A stretch of DNA of 64,000 nt from Mycobacterium parmense (GCF_010730575.1 NZ_AP022614.1:3410001-3474000); one strand, 5' to 3'. Counted from the stretch's first letter, positions 18,157 to 27,131 are shown. The notes: generated by a model from the letters alone, not told the origin. Numbers and translations are program-made.

Positions 18157-19335
18157 ATGAGAATCGCGATCAGCGGTGCCGGTGTGGCGGGGGCTGCGCT
18201 CGCCCACTGGCTGCAGCGCACCGGCCATACGCCGACGCTGATCGAGCAGGCCCCGGCATTTCGCACCGGCGGCTACATGATCGACTTCTGGGGCGCCGGC
18301 TACCAGGTGGCCAAAAGGATGGGCATCGAAGACGCCGTCCGCGCCGCCGGGTACGAAATCCAGCGGCTGCGCTCCGTGGGCTCCCGCGGCGAGGTCAAGG
18401 CGGACGTCGACGTCAAGGTGTTCCGCCGCATGCTCGGCGACGACTTCACCAGCCTGCCCCGCGGCGACCTGGCCGCCGCCATCTACGCCACGATCGAGGA
18501 CAAGGTCGAGACGATCTTCGGTGACAGCATCGCCGCCGTCGACGAGCACGGCGGCGGTGTCCGGCTCGCCTTCGAGAGGGCCGCCCCGCGCGACTTCGAT
18601 CTGGTGATCGGCGCCGACGGACTGCACTCGAACGTGCGCCGCCTCGTCTTCGGACCGGAGGCGGACTTCGAGCACTATCTGGGGTGCAGGGTCGCGGCGT
18701 GCGTCGTCGACGGCTACCGGCCCCGCGACGAGTTGGTCTACGTCATGTACGCCACCCCCGGCCGCCAACTGGCGCGTTGCGCGCTGCGCGACGACCGCAC
18801 CATGTTCCTGTTCGTCTTCCGCGTCCCGAACGACAGAGTCGCCACCTCACCCAAAGATCAGCTGCGCGAGGAGTTCCGCGACGCCGGCTGGGAAAGCCGG
18901 GAGATCCTGGCGACGCTCGACGACGGCGCGTCCGGTGTCGAAGACCTGTACTTCGACGTCGTCAGCCAGATCCGCATGGATGGCTGGTCGCGCGGCCGGA
19001 CGCTGCTGGTGGGCGACGCCGCCGCGTGTATCTCCCTGCTCGGCGGCGAGGGCACCGGTCTGGCGATGACCGAGGCCTACGTGTTGGCCGGCGAACTGGC
19101 GCGCGCCGGCGCCGACCACCGCCGCGCCTTCGATGCCTACGAGGCGCGCCTGCGCCCCCTCATCGAGGCCAAGCAAGCCGGCGCCGAGAAGAACATCCCG
19201 TTTTTCGCGACGAAGACCCGGCTCGGCCTGTGGTTTCGCACCGTCGCGATGCGCACCATGAACTTCGCTCCGCTGGCCAGGCTCTTCGCCGGCACCGTGG
19301 TCGACGACTTCGAACTGCCGGACTACGGCTTGTGA
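18157..19335 (+). CDS. FAD-dependent monooxygenase (Rv0575c-like)
   Basis: Class A flavoprotein monooxygenase of 392 aa. N-terminal FAD site GAGVAGAALAHW at 7-18; second FAD motif GDAAACISLLGGEGTGLAM near 290; GADGLHSNVR in between is the DG motif. It resembles the aromatic hydroxylase/TetX group and, from memory, Rv0575c of M. tuberculosis. It starts 16 bp after the P450, so the two are probably one operon and may act on the same substrate. Substrate unknown. Confidence 0.85.
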   Translation: MRIAISGAGVAGAALAHWLQRTGHTPTLIEQAPAFRTGGYMIDFWGAGYQVAKRMGIEDAVRAAGYEIQRLRSVGSRGEVKADVDVKVFRRMLGDDFTSLPRGDLAAAIYATIEDKVETIFGDSIAAVDEHGGGVRLAFERAAPRDFDLVIGADGLHSNVRRLVFGPEADFEHYLGCRVAACVVDGYRPRDELVYVMYATPGRQLARCALRDDRTMFLFVFRVPNDRVATSPKDQLREEFRDAGWESREILATLDDGASGVEDLYFDVVSQIRMDGWSRGRTLLVGDAAACISLLGGEGTGLAMTEAYVLAGELARAGADHRRAFDAYEARLRPLIEAKQAGAEKNIPFFATKTRLGLWFRTVAMRTMNFAPLARLFAGTVVDDFELPDYGL

Positions 19336-19361
19336 CGGGGCTGTGATTTCGCCCGTCCGGC

Positions 19362-20234
19362 TCAGAAGCTCGGCTGCGGGCTGCCCAGGTCCGGACGTTC
19401 GCTGCTGGTGACGAAGTCCTCGATCAGCCCGATCACCCTGTCGGGCATCTCGACCTGCGGGAAGTGCCCGACGCCGGCCAGCACCTCCAGCCTGCTGTCG
19501 GTGCGCACCTCCTGCGCGGCATACGCGTGGGCGACCGGGATGATGTCGTCGCGATCGCCCCAGATCGCCATGACCGGCAGCTCCTGGCGCAGCCGCAACC
19601 GGCTGAGCGCACTGACCGCCTGGCCGCGGTAGTCGACCACGGACCGCAGGGTTCGCAGGAACGACTGGCGGGTCTCCCGATCCGACAGGGACGAGTAGGC
19701 GCTCCACAGCTCGGCGCCGCGCGGCGACCGCACGCCGGCGCTCCGCAGCCACGACCGCAGCTTGTTGCCGACGGCGAGCACCGGCTTCGGCGCGATGACC
19801 GGCAGCACGAACTCCGCCCCAGGCGCCGAGAGCAGCCGCAACACCAGTCCGACGTCCGGCCCCAGGCCGCCGCTGCTAATCAGGATCAAGCGCTTGGCGT
19901 AATCGGGGTGCTGGTAGACGAACTGCATCGCGACCCCGCCCCCGAGCGAGTGCCCGACCACGGTGGCCTGGCTCACGCCCAGTTCGTCGAGGAAGTCGCG
20001 CAGCCACACGGCGAACGCGCCCAGCGAGTAGTCGCCCCTCGGCTTGTCCGACGCCCCGTGGCCGAGCAGGTCCGGCGCGATCACCCGAAAGCTCCGCGAC
20101 AGCCGCGGTATCACCGCGCGCCACGTATCCGAACTGCCGGCCATGCCGTGGATGAGGAGCAGGACCTGCCCTTCGCCCTCGTCGCGGTACGCCACACGGT
20201 CACCGTGCAGCTCCAAGAACGACAACTGCTTCAT
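19362..20234 (-). CDS. Alpha/beta hydrolase
   Basis: Hydrolase of 290 aa with oxyanion HGMAGSSDTW, nucleophile elbow VVGHSLGGG (Ser96), acid in AIWGDRDDIIP and catalytic His in GVGHFPQVEMP: a complete triad. It looks like the epoxide hydrolase/C-C hydrolase/lipase-like branch that is abundant in mycobacteria (Rv2715 type). It is convergent with the FAD monooxygenase (26-bp gap) and divergent from the NYN protein. No substrate can be assigned. Confidence 0.88.
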   Translation of the reverse strand: MKQLSFLELHGDRVAYRDEGEGQVLLLIHGMAGSSDTWRAVIPRLSRSFRVIAPDLLGHGASDKPRGDYSLGAFAVWLRDFLDELGVSQATVVGHSLGGGVAMQFVYQHPDYAKRLILISSGGLGPDVGLVLRLLSAPGAEFVLPVIAPKPVLAVGNKLRSWLRSAGVRSPRGAELWSAYSSLSDRETRQSFLRTLRSVVDYRGQAVSALSRLRLRQELPVMAIWGDRDDIIPVAHAYAAQEVRTDSRLEVLAGVGHFPQVEMPDRVIGLIEDFVTSSERPDLGSPQPSF

Positions 20235-20314
20235 CGCATCGGGGTACCCCGCGCAGGCGGCGTTGACAAGGAAAGTGACACAGAACGCTCACCGCCCGGC
20301 GGAGGATGTACGTC

Positions 20315-21211
20315 ATGACCGAACCCGTCGCGGCCCGCGTGGCCGTCTACCTCGACTTCGACAACATCGTGATCTCGCGGTACGACCAGGTGAACGGGCG
20401 TAGCTCCTTCCAGCGGGACAAGGCCAAGGGGCTCGAGAAGTACCCCGAGCGGCAGGCCAGGGCCAGGGTCGACGTCGCCGCGATACTCGACTTCGCGTCG
20501 TCGTTCGGCACGCTGGTCCTCACCCGCGCCTACGCCGACTGGTCGGCGGACGTCAACGCGGGGTACCGCGGGCAGCTGGTGGCCCGCGCGGTCGACCTGG
20601 TGCAGCTGTTCCCGGCCGCCGCCTACGGCAAAAACGGCGCCGACATCCGGCTGGCCGTCGACGCGGTCGAGGACATGTTCCGCCTGCCCGACCTGACCCA
20701 CGTGGTGATCGTGTCCGGCGACTCCGATTACATCGCGTTGGCGCAGCGCTGCAAGCGCCTCGGCCGGTACGTGGTGGGCATCGGGGTGGCGGGCGCGTCG
20801 AGCCGGGCGCTGGCGGCGGCGTGCGACGAGTTCGTCGTCTACGACGCGCTGCCGGGCGTTCCGGTGCTCGAGCCGGGCCCGGCGCCGGCAGACCCCGAGC
20901 CGGCGCTGGCGAAGAAGCGGCAGACCGGGCGCGGCAGGGCGACCGAACCCGAGGAGCAGGAGCCGCCCGACCCCCAGCTCGCCGCGACGGCGCTGCTGAC
21001 GCGCGCGCTGCAGATCGGCCTGGAGAAAGACGACGCCGACTGGCTGCACAACTCGGCGGTCAAGGCGCAGATGAAGCGGATGGACCCGTCGTTCAGCGAA
21101 AAGTCGCTGGGCTTCCGGTCGTTCAGCGACTTCCTGCGCTCGCGGTCAGACGTCGTGGAGCTCGACGAGACGTCGACGACCCGGATGGTGCGGCTGCGCA
21201 CGGAAAAGTGA
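20315..21211 (+). CDS. NYN-domain (PIN-like RNase) protein with LOTUS/OST-HTH domain
   Basis: Protein of 298 aa, probably the Rv0579 equivalent. Residues 1-170 form a NYN domain with conserved acidic residues: VAVYLDFDNIV, GADIRLAVDAVEDM and IVSGDSDYIAL, which build a PIN-like metal-dependent RNase site. A Pro/Glu linker leads to a C-terminal OST-HTH/LOTUS domain (LLTRALQIGLEKD, WLHNSAVKAQMKRMDPSF, FRSFSDFLRSR), which binds RNA or G-quadruplexes. The ATG at 20315 was preferred because GGAGG is nine bases upstream; the ATG at 20306 directly touches that GGAGG. Likely cytoplasmic RNA processing or decay. Confidence 0.85.
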   Translation: MTEPVAARVAVYLDFDNIVISRYDQVNGRSSFQRDKAKGLEKYPERQARARVDVAAILDFASSFGTLVLTRAYADWSADVNAGYRGQLVARAVDLVQLFPAAAYGKNGADIRLAVDAVEDMFRLPDLTHVVIVSGDSDYIALAQRCKRLGRYVVGIGVAGASSRALAAACDEFVVYDALPGVPVLEPGPAPADPEPALAKKRQTGRGRATEPEEQEPPDPQLAATALLTRALQIGLEKDDADWLHNSAVKAQMKRMDPSFSEKSLGFRSFSDFLRSRSDVVELDETSTTRMVRLRTEK

Positions 21212-21265
21212 CAATACGAATCTTGGCTTACGTATGATTCGGGCCGCGTCCGCACCGGCCCGACG

Positions 21266-21294
21266 TTGACTACCCCCATCTCTGGCCATACATT
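21266..21294 (+). promoter_or_regulatory. SigA-type promoter for the P450 gene
   Basis: TTGACT and TACATT lie 17 bases apart, 33 bp before the P450 ATG. Both hexamers are close to the vegetative consensus. Slightly upstream, CGAATC and GATTCG form an interrupted inverted repeat around 21217-21241 that could bind a regulator. Confidence 0.45.
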
Positions 21295-21326
21295 GATCGA
21301 AAGTCGTCGGGCCCCAGGAGACCGTC

Positions 21327-22580
21327 ATGGCCGTCGGTACCGCTCCCGCAAGCGTTTTCGATGCCGACTTGCCGGCACTGTCCTACGGCGACGACGAGAC
21401 CCCCGCGCAGATCTATCCCCGCCTGCGCGCGGCCCAGCGGCAGGCGCCCGTCGCGCTGGGGCCGCACGGGCCCGAGGTGCTCTCGTACCATCTGGTGCGT
21501 TCTGTCCTGCGGGACAACCGGTTTCAGATTCCCCCCGGCTTGAACATGCTCGTCCAGGGCATCAGTTCGGGGCCGTTGTGGGACAAGGTGGTCAACAGCC
21601 TGCTGTGCCTGGAGGGCGACGCGCACCAGCGGCTGCGCGGCCTGACCGCCAAGGCGTTCACACCCCGGGCGGTCGAGCGCCTGCACGACACCATGGCCGA
21701 CGTCATGAACGGACTCGTGGACGGTGTCGCCGACCGGGGGCGCTGTGACGTCGTCGCCGACCTCGCGCGCCCCTACCCCGTGCCCATCATCTGCGCGCTG
21801 CTCGGCGCACCCCGGGAGGACTGGCGACGGTTCTCGGTCTGGGCCGACGACGTGTTCAAAGCGTTCAGCTTCACCGTCGATCTACGCGCAGTCGAGCCGG
21901 ACGTCATGCGCGCGTGGGGCGAGCTCGACGACTACGTCGACGCCATGGCCGCGCGGCGGCGGCACAGCCTCACCGACGACCTGCTCTCCGATCTGATCCG
22001 CGCCGAGGACGACGGCGACCGCCTCACCGGCGCCGAGCTGCGCATGCTCGCCGGGGGACTGCTGCTGGCCGGCACCGACACCACCCGCAATCAGGTGGCG
22101 GCCTCGGTGCAACTGCTGTGCGAGCATCCCGACCAGTGGCAGCTGCTGCGGCGCCGGCCCGAACTGGCGATGCGGGCGGTCGAGGAGAGCATGCGGCACT
22201 CCCCGATCGTGTGCGGCACGCTGCGCCTGGTGGTCGACGATGCCGAACTGGGCGGCTACCTGTTCCCCGCCGGCACGATGGTGCTGGTGAACACCGCCGC
22301 GGCCAACCGCGATCCCGCGGTGTACGACGACCCGGACCGCGTCGACATCACCCGCGAGGGCGCCCCGGCGATCCTCACGTTCGGCGGGGGCGTGCACTAC
22401 TGCCTGGGCGCCAACCTGGCCCGCCGAGAGATCGCCGAGGCGCTGACCGTCCTGGCCCGCCGGCTGCGCAACCCGCGCGTCGCGGGGCCGGCGCCGTGGA
22501 AGCCGATGGCCACTTTGAGCGGCCCCACGAGCCTGCCGATCGAGTTCGACGCGGAGCGGCCGCTTCGCGAGCGCGTGTGA
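21327..22580 (+). CDS. Cytochrome P450
   Basis: P450 of 417 aa. Heme motif FGGGVHYCLGANLARRE (Cys359), I-helix LAGTDTTRNQ at 247-256, ExxR in VEESMRHSP at 286-290. It is a soluble bacterial class I type, so it needs a separate ferredoxin and reductase; none is adjacent. I cannot assign its CYP family reliably. The ATG is preceded by AGGAG. The gene stands alone between the NYN protein and a lipoprotein. Confidence 0.92.
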   Translation: MAVGTAPASVFDADLPALSYGDDETPAQIYPRLRAAQRQAPVALGPHGPEVLSYHLVRSVLRDNRFQIPPGLNMLVQGISSGPLWDKVVNSLLCLEGDAHQRLRGLTAKAFTPRAVERLHDTMADVMNGLVDGVADRGRCDVVADLARPYPVPIICALLGAPREDWRRFSVWADDVFKAFSFTVDLRAVEPDVMRAWGELDDYVDAMAARRRHSLTDDLLSDLIRAEDDGDRLTGAELRMLAGGLLLAGTDTTRNQVAASVQLLCEHPDQWQLLRRRPELAMRAVEESMRHSPIVCGTLRLVVDDAELGGYLFPAGTMVLVNTAAANRDPAVYDDPDRVDITREGAPAILTFGGGVHYCLGANLARREIAEALTVLARRLRNPRVAGPAPWKPMATLSGPTSLPIEFDAERPLRERV

Positions 22581-22663
22581 CGTAAACCGCCGCCTTACGG
22601 TCGCGGCGGCGCCGACCCGGCCTTACGCTCGTTGGTTACACGAAAGTAACGGGGGTCTGGTTG

Positions 22664-24016
22664 ATGTTTGCGGTCCGGGGGCAGCGCGTGCCCAGACACG
22701 GCCTGGCCCCGGTCACCGGCCTCGTCGTCGCCCTCGCCCTGGCCTCCTGTTCGGACACCGCGGCCCCGCCGGCGCCCACCCCGACCACCTCGACGTCGCC
22801 GTCGCGGGCGAGCGCCGGCGCCGCCGCCGCCCCCTCTCCCGCCCCGGTCACGGGCCCGCTGGAGAAGGACTGGAAGAGCTACGGCGGTACGGCTTACTTC
22901 GGCTGCCCCGAGAAGTTCTCCACCGGCAACTCGGCCCTCGACGCCATCCGCCCCAAGATCTTCGACCCGAAGACGGGGCAGTACGTCGCGCCCGCCGTCC
23001 CGATGGTGGCCGCGGGCGAGACTCTCACCGGCGCCATGTGTGCGCTCACGGGCACCGCCGGCGATATGCGGGTCGTCTACGTCGTCACCACCGGCAAGCC
23101 CGCGCAGGGCACCGAGCCCGCCGTCGCCAGGACCACCGCATACGCGTACGACTTCACGTCGGGCCAGCCGCTGGCCACCAAGGACCTGCAACCGCCCTCC
23201 CCCGAGCTGAAGCTCACGCAGCCGGGCGGATGGGCGCTCTCCTCGACCGCGACCGGTGTCGCCTGGTGCAACGCGTTCACCGACGGGCACGCCGCCACGT
23301 CACCGCCCCGGACGGTCGTCCTGTCCGCCACCGACCTGTCCAGCATGTGGGACGACCCGGAACCGGCCCGCGTCTGGCAGGACGTCCTGGCCTTCCACCG
23401 CAACACCGACCCCGCCAAGACCTTCGGGGCCGAGCTGCGCCGCCCCGGCGGCGAGGCGATCTACCAGGACAACGACATCCGCACCGTCGACGCCGAATTG
23501 TCCGACGGCCCCAACAAACTGGTGCAGATCACGCACTGGGACTCCTACAGCCCGCCGGTCCTGTCGACCATGTTCTACGACCTGAACGCGAAGTCCGTCA
23601 TCAAGATCGGTGACACCGATCGGGTCTCCGGGGGCGGACTGGCCGCGACGCTGTCCGACGGCAGATTGTTCGTCGACGGCCGCGGGTCGGACACTTCACA
23701 ATTCGGCTTCGGGGTGTGGAACCTACAGACCCAGCAGTGGGAGCTGCTCAAGACCCGGGAGGACGCCAAGGCGATCGCGAAGATCGCGTTCTTCGACGAC
23801 CACCTCTACATCACGAATACCGGCGGCACGTTCGCGGTGATCGCGCTGCCCGCGACGGATCCGGTCGCGCCGAACTGGTCGGTGCGACCCTTCCAGCGAA
23901 TCTCCGACTGGACGCTGGTGTGCCGCGGCGAAACGGCGCCGGGCTCGAACGGGGAGTGCAAGGAGATCGTGATGGTGCAGGACCAGGACGGGCACTATCC
24001 CGGCCCCTGGTTCTGA
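22664..24016 (+). CDS. Putative lipoprotein, unknown function
   Basis: Exported protein of 450 aa. A signal peptide ends in the lipobox LALASC, giving lipidated Cys29, followed by a Pro/Ala/Thr/Ser-rich linker typical of surface lipoproteins (about 30-62). The rest is beta-rich with repeated short blocks (VVYVVTTGKPAQG, LSDGRLFVDGRG, AFFDDHLYITNTGGTFAVI) that suggest a propeller-like fold, and a few paired Cys. The ATG was chosen with GGGGG eight bases upstream; a TTG one codon earlier is possible. I do not recognise the family. Confidence 0.75.
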   Translation: MFAVRGQRVPRHGLAPVTGLVVALALASCSDTAAPPAPTPTTSTSPSRASAGAAAAPSPAPVTGPLEKDWKSYGGTAYFGCPEKFSTGNSALDAIRPKIFDPKTGQYVAPAVPMVAAGETLTGAMCALTGTAGDMRVVYVVTTGKPAQGTEPAVARTTAYAYDFTSGQPLATKDLQPPSPELKLTQPGGWALSSTATGVAWCNAFTDGHAATSPPRTVVLSATDLSSMWDDPEPARVWQDVLAFHRNTDPAKTFGAELRRPGGEAIYQDNDIRTVDAELSDGPNKLVQITHWDSYSPPVLSTMFYDLNAKSVIKIGDTDRVSGGGLAATLSDGRLFVDGRGSDTSQFGFGVWNLQTQQWELLKTREDAKAIAKIAFFDDHLYITNTGGTFAVIALPATDPVAPNWSVRPFQRISDWTLVCRGETAPGSNGECKEIVMVQDQDGHYPGPWF

Positions 24017-24022
24017 CGCCGC

Positions 24023-25315
24023 TCAGGCCCAGCCGAAGGCCTGCGGGACCATGTAGAGCCCGAAGCCCATCACGACGAGGCACAACGTGCAGGTGATGTA
24101 TTTGCGCGGCCCGCGCATGCGCCACTGCTCGGGCAGGGCCCTGGCCTCCAGCGCCAGCAACAAGCCCAGGACGATGGGCAGCAGCAACGCGTTCATCACC
24201 TCGACGTCGACCGCCAGGTTGACCAGGTCGACGCTGGCCAGCACCAGCACCGCGCCGACGATGTGAGCCAGCCCGTAGGTGATGTAGAACTTGGCGGTGG
24301 CCCGGTTGGGGCGCTCGTTGAGGGTGTGCCGCCAGCCGAAGACTTCCGAGAGGCCCCACGCGCCGGCGAGGGACGCGACGATCGCGGCGACCAGCGCCGC
24401 GCCCAGCATCCCGAGGCCGAAAAGGACCGTTCCGCCGACCCGGCCGAGGTACGGGGTCAGCGATGCGGCGATGTCACCCACCGTGTTCAAGGACGCCCCG
24501 CCGCTGTGCGTTCCGACCGTGGACGCCACCGTGACGACCACCGCGATCATGATCAGCTGGGTCAGCACCGCGCCCGCGGCGGTGTCGTAGCGCGCCTGGC
24601 GAATCGTGGCGACCGACAGTTGCTTGTCGACGACGGCGCCCTGCTGGTAGAAGACCATCCACGGCATGATGACCGCGCCCACGTTGGCGGCGATCAGCAG
24701 CAGGTACGACGAGTTGCCCAGCGGCATGGACGTCAGGCCCGCGGCGAGCGCCCGCGGTTGCGGCCGCGCCATCACCATGGCCACCAGGAACGCGAGTTCG
24801 GCCGCGCCCACGACCAGCCCGATGCGTTCGACGCGCCGGTAGCTGCCGGTCAGCGCCAGGGCCAGCAGCGCCGCGGTCGCCACCGGGATGCTCACCCACC
24901 GCGAGACGCCGAACAGTTCGCCCACCCCCGCGACGCCGGCGAACTCCGTCAGCAGCGCCCCGATCGCCGACGCGAACAACGTGAACGCCGACAGCCACGC
25001 CCAGCCGCGGCCGAACCGGTCCCGGATGAGGGCACCGTGCCCCTGCCCGGTGACGATGCCCAGCCGCACGGTCATCTCCTGCACCACGTAGAGGATCGGC
25101 ATCAGGAGGAGCTGCGGCAGGACCATTCGGTATCCCCACAGGGCGCCGGACTGCGACGCCGTGATCAGCGAGCCCGCGTCGGTGTCGGCCAGCATCACCA
25201 CCAGACCGGGGCCCCACACCGCCAGCAGTCCCCAGCGCAGCCAGCGACCGCGGCCGCGCGGCGACAGCGACGGGCGACTGTCGTCGGCCACCGGCGTGGT
25301 TGTATCGGTCACCAC
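24023..25315 (-). CDS. Nramp-family divalent metal transporter, divergent
   Basis: Polytopic protein of 430 aa with about eleven membrane segments and Nramp-like order. In TM1 the usual DPGN is DAGS (Asp46-Ser49, in LADTDAGSL). In TM6 the usual MPH is MPW (Met217-Trp219), so the metal-coordinating Met is kept but the His is lost. It therefore belongs to a non-canonical Nramp branch, and the metal could be Mn, Fe or Mg. An IdeR/DtxR-type box lies 55 bp upstream of the start. It is convergent with the lipoprotein, with six bases between. Confidence 0.82.
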   Translation of the reverse strand: MVTDTTTPVADDSRPSLSPRGRGRWLRWGLLAVWGPGLVVMLADTDAGSLITASQSGALWGYRMVLPQLLLMPILYVVQEMTVRLGIVTGQGHGALIRDRFGRGWAWLSAFTLFASAIGALLTEFAGVAGVGELFGVSRWVSIPVATAALLALALTGSYRRVERIGLVVGAAELAFLVAMVMARPQPRALAAGLTSMPLGNSSYLLLIAANVGAVIMPWMVFYQQGAVVDKQLSVATIRQARYDTAAGAVLTQLIMIAVVVTVASTVGTHSGGASLNTVGDIAASLTPYLGRVGGTVLFGLGMLGAALVAAIVASLAGAWGLSEVFGWRHTLNERPNRATAKFYITYGLAHIVGAVLVLASVDLVNLAVDVEVMNALLLPIVLGLLLALEARALPEQWRMRGPRKYITCTLCLVVMGFGLYMVPQAFGWA

Positions 25316-25370
25316 CAGCTCCTTTGCGTTCTTGGTGCGACGACGGTCGGGCGCGGCGCAGAGAACCCGC

Positions 25371-25389
25371 TAAGGGTAGCCTAACTCGC
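25371..25389 (-). promoter_or_regulatory. IdeR/DtxR-type metal-repressor box
   Basis: On the minus strand the site reads GCGAGTTAGGCTACCCTTA. Against the mycobacterial IdeR consensus TTAGGTTAGGCTAACCTAA, 13 of 19 positions agree, including the whole GTTAGGCTA core. It lies 55 bp upstream of the Nramp-like transporter start. MntR, another DtxR-family repressor, is an alternative binder. Iron- or manganese-dependent repression of the transporter is the natural reading. Confidence 0.55.
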
Positions 25390-25473
25390 GACGCGGCCGA
25401 CATCGACGTGGTGACGGGCATGGTCCGCAACTCCGGAATACCGGTGGGCCTGTCTGACCGCGTCCGCGGCGAA

Positions 25474-26010
25474 TTACGCCGGAAGGGCTCCTCGGGCGAT
25501 CAGCAGTTCGCGTATCTCGGTGAACCTGGTCTGAGCCGCGTCGTACTCGTAGCTCTCCACGACCGCGACCCAGTCGTCACCCTGCCTGATCGCGAATTCG
25601 GCTGCGTCGGTGAGCCGTTGGAAGAACACCTCCGCAAGCTCGTCGGACCACAGCACCCACACCCCCAGGGGCGTGTGGTCCAGCGCGCCCATCGCCGCGT
25701 AGAAGGTGTCCAGGACGCCGGTCGAACGATCCGGATTCAGGAAGTACAACAGATGAGGTATCTCGGAGTACGCCTTCTCCAGGAACGCCACGATGGCGGG
25801 ATCGCGATAGGGATGGCCCGGCGGCACCTCGTCGAACACGAGCTCGACGGATCCGCACCAGGAGCGGGCCCGTTCGGGATCGGCGCCCGCTTCGCTCAGG
25901 GCGTCACGCACGGCGCTGATGTCCGACACGGACCACTGGCTCTTCGGGATCTCGAGCCGCTGCGGCGTCATCGGATCGGCCCTTCCCTGCACGCTTTCCC
26001 GACCAGCCAA
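25474..26010 (-). CDS. Conserved hypothetical protein
   Basis: Soluble acidic protein of 178 aa (165 aa if the ATG at 25971, giving MTPQRLEIPKSQWSVSD, is used, which I think slightly more likely because a purine-rich AGGGAAGGG precedes it). It is alpha/beta with two Trp-rich strands (GVWVLWSDELAEVFFQRL, DDWVAVVESYEYDA). No motif or membrane segment is seen and I do not recognise a family. It follows the four-gene lipid operon on the same strand but after its last gene, 23 bp away, so it could be a distal member. Confidence 0.6.
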   Translation of the reverse strand: MAGRESVQGRADPMTPQRLEIPKSQWSVSDISAVRDALSEAGADPERARSWCGSVELVFDEVPPGHPYRDPAIVAFLEKAYSEIPHLLYFLNPDRSTGVLDTFYAAMGALDHTPLGVWVLWSDELAEVFFQRLTDAAEFAIRQGDDWVAVVESYEYDAAQTRFTEIRELLIARGALPA

Positions 26011-26033
26011 GGTTACCCGGGCCCGATCGCCGA

Positions 26034-27131
26034 TCAGGCGTCGATCACCACCCGGCCACCGGTCGCACGGGAGACGCAGACCAGCATCTCACCCTCGTCC
26101 TCGGCGGCGCGTCCGCGGCGGTCGACCGCACCGCCCAGCACCTTCACCTTGCAGGTCCCGCAGAACCCCTGTTGACACGAGTAGGCGGTGGCCGGGTCGC
26201 CGTCGAGCATGACGTCGAGCGCGGACCGGTTCGACGGCACGCGCAGCACCCGTTTCGAGCGCACGAGCTCCAGTTCGAAGGGGACACCGTCGACCACGGG
26301 CGGCGGGCCGAACCGTTCGTAATGCAGAGGCGCGCCGGCGTGTTCGGCGCGCGCGGTGCGCACCGACTCCAGCAGGGCAGTCGGGCCGCATACATACACG
26401 GCCGTCGCCGGGCCGGCGCCGGCGAGCAGCTCCTCGGCGGTCGCGAAGCGGCCGCGCTCGTCGTCGGCCCACACGGTGACCCGGTCGGGCCCCAGGGCGA
26501 GCACCTCGTCCAGCAGCGGCATGTGGTCGCGGCCGCGGCCCGCATAGACGGCGCGCCAGTTCATCCCCCGGTGCGCGGCCACCCGGATCATGGGCAGGAT
26601 CGGCGTCACGCCGATGCCGCCGATCACGAACAACACGTCGCGCTCGTCGGTGACGAGGTAGAACGCGTTGCGGGGGCCTTCGAAAACCAGGGTGTCGCCC
26701 ACGCCGAAGGCGTCGTGCATCTCGATGGAACCGCCGCCGCCGTCGGCGATCCGGCGCACGGCGATGCGGTAGTCGGTGCGCCGCCCCGGGGGCCCGCACA
26801 GCGAATACTGCCGGCGGCGGCCCGACGGCAGTATGACGTCGATGTGCGCGCCGGGGGTCCACGACGGAAGCAGTCCGCCCTGCTCGTCGGCCAGGGTCAG
26901 CGCGACGACATCGGGCGCCAGCAGTTCGCGCCCGGTGACCACCGCGGTGGTGGTCCGCCGCACCGGCTGCACCCGCTCCGGGGTCCACCGCGACGCCGAT
27001 GCCATGCCCCCGAAGAGCACGCCCGCGCCCCACAGCGCGGTGTAGAAGCGGTCGCGCTTGCGGCGGCCGTACAAGTCGGCCGGTCTGCTGTTCCACACGG
27101 TCTGCGACACAAGGCCCTCGCTGTCGTTCAT
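26034..27131 (-). CDS. Flavin / 2Fe-2S ferredoxin oxidoreductase
   Basis: Electron-transfer protein of 365 aa of the phthalate-dioxygenase-reductase/VanB type. Order: N-terminal FAD or FMN barrel (RRQYSLCGPPG), NAD(P)H domain (FVIGGIGVTPILPM, YVCGPTALL), C-terminal plant-type 2Fe-2S ferredoxin with ligands in YSCQQGFCGTCKVKVLGG and LVCVSRATGG. It would pass electrons from NAD(P)H to an oxygenase. Its ATG overlaps the stop of the EphD-like gene as ATGA. In this operon the likely electron acceptor is the diiron protein at 28913. Confidence 0.9.
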   Translation of the reverse strand: MNDSEGLVSQTVWNSRPADLYGRRKRDRFYTALWGAGVLFGGMASASRWTPERVQPVRRTTTAVVTGRELLAPDVVALTLADEQGGLLPSWTPGAHIDVILPSGRRRQYSLCGPPGRRTDYRIAVRRIADGGGGSIEMHDAFGVGDTLVFEGPRNAFYLVTDERDVLFVIGGIGVTPILPMIRVAAHRGMNWRAVYAGRGRDHMPLLDEVLALGPDRVTVWADDERGRFATAEELLAGAGPATAVYVCGPTALLESVRTARAEHAGAPLHYERFGPPPVVDGVPFELELVRSKRVLRVPSNRSALDVMLDGDPATAYSCQQGFCGTCKVKVLGGAVDRRGRAAEDEGEMLVCVSRATGGRVVIDA

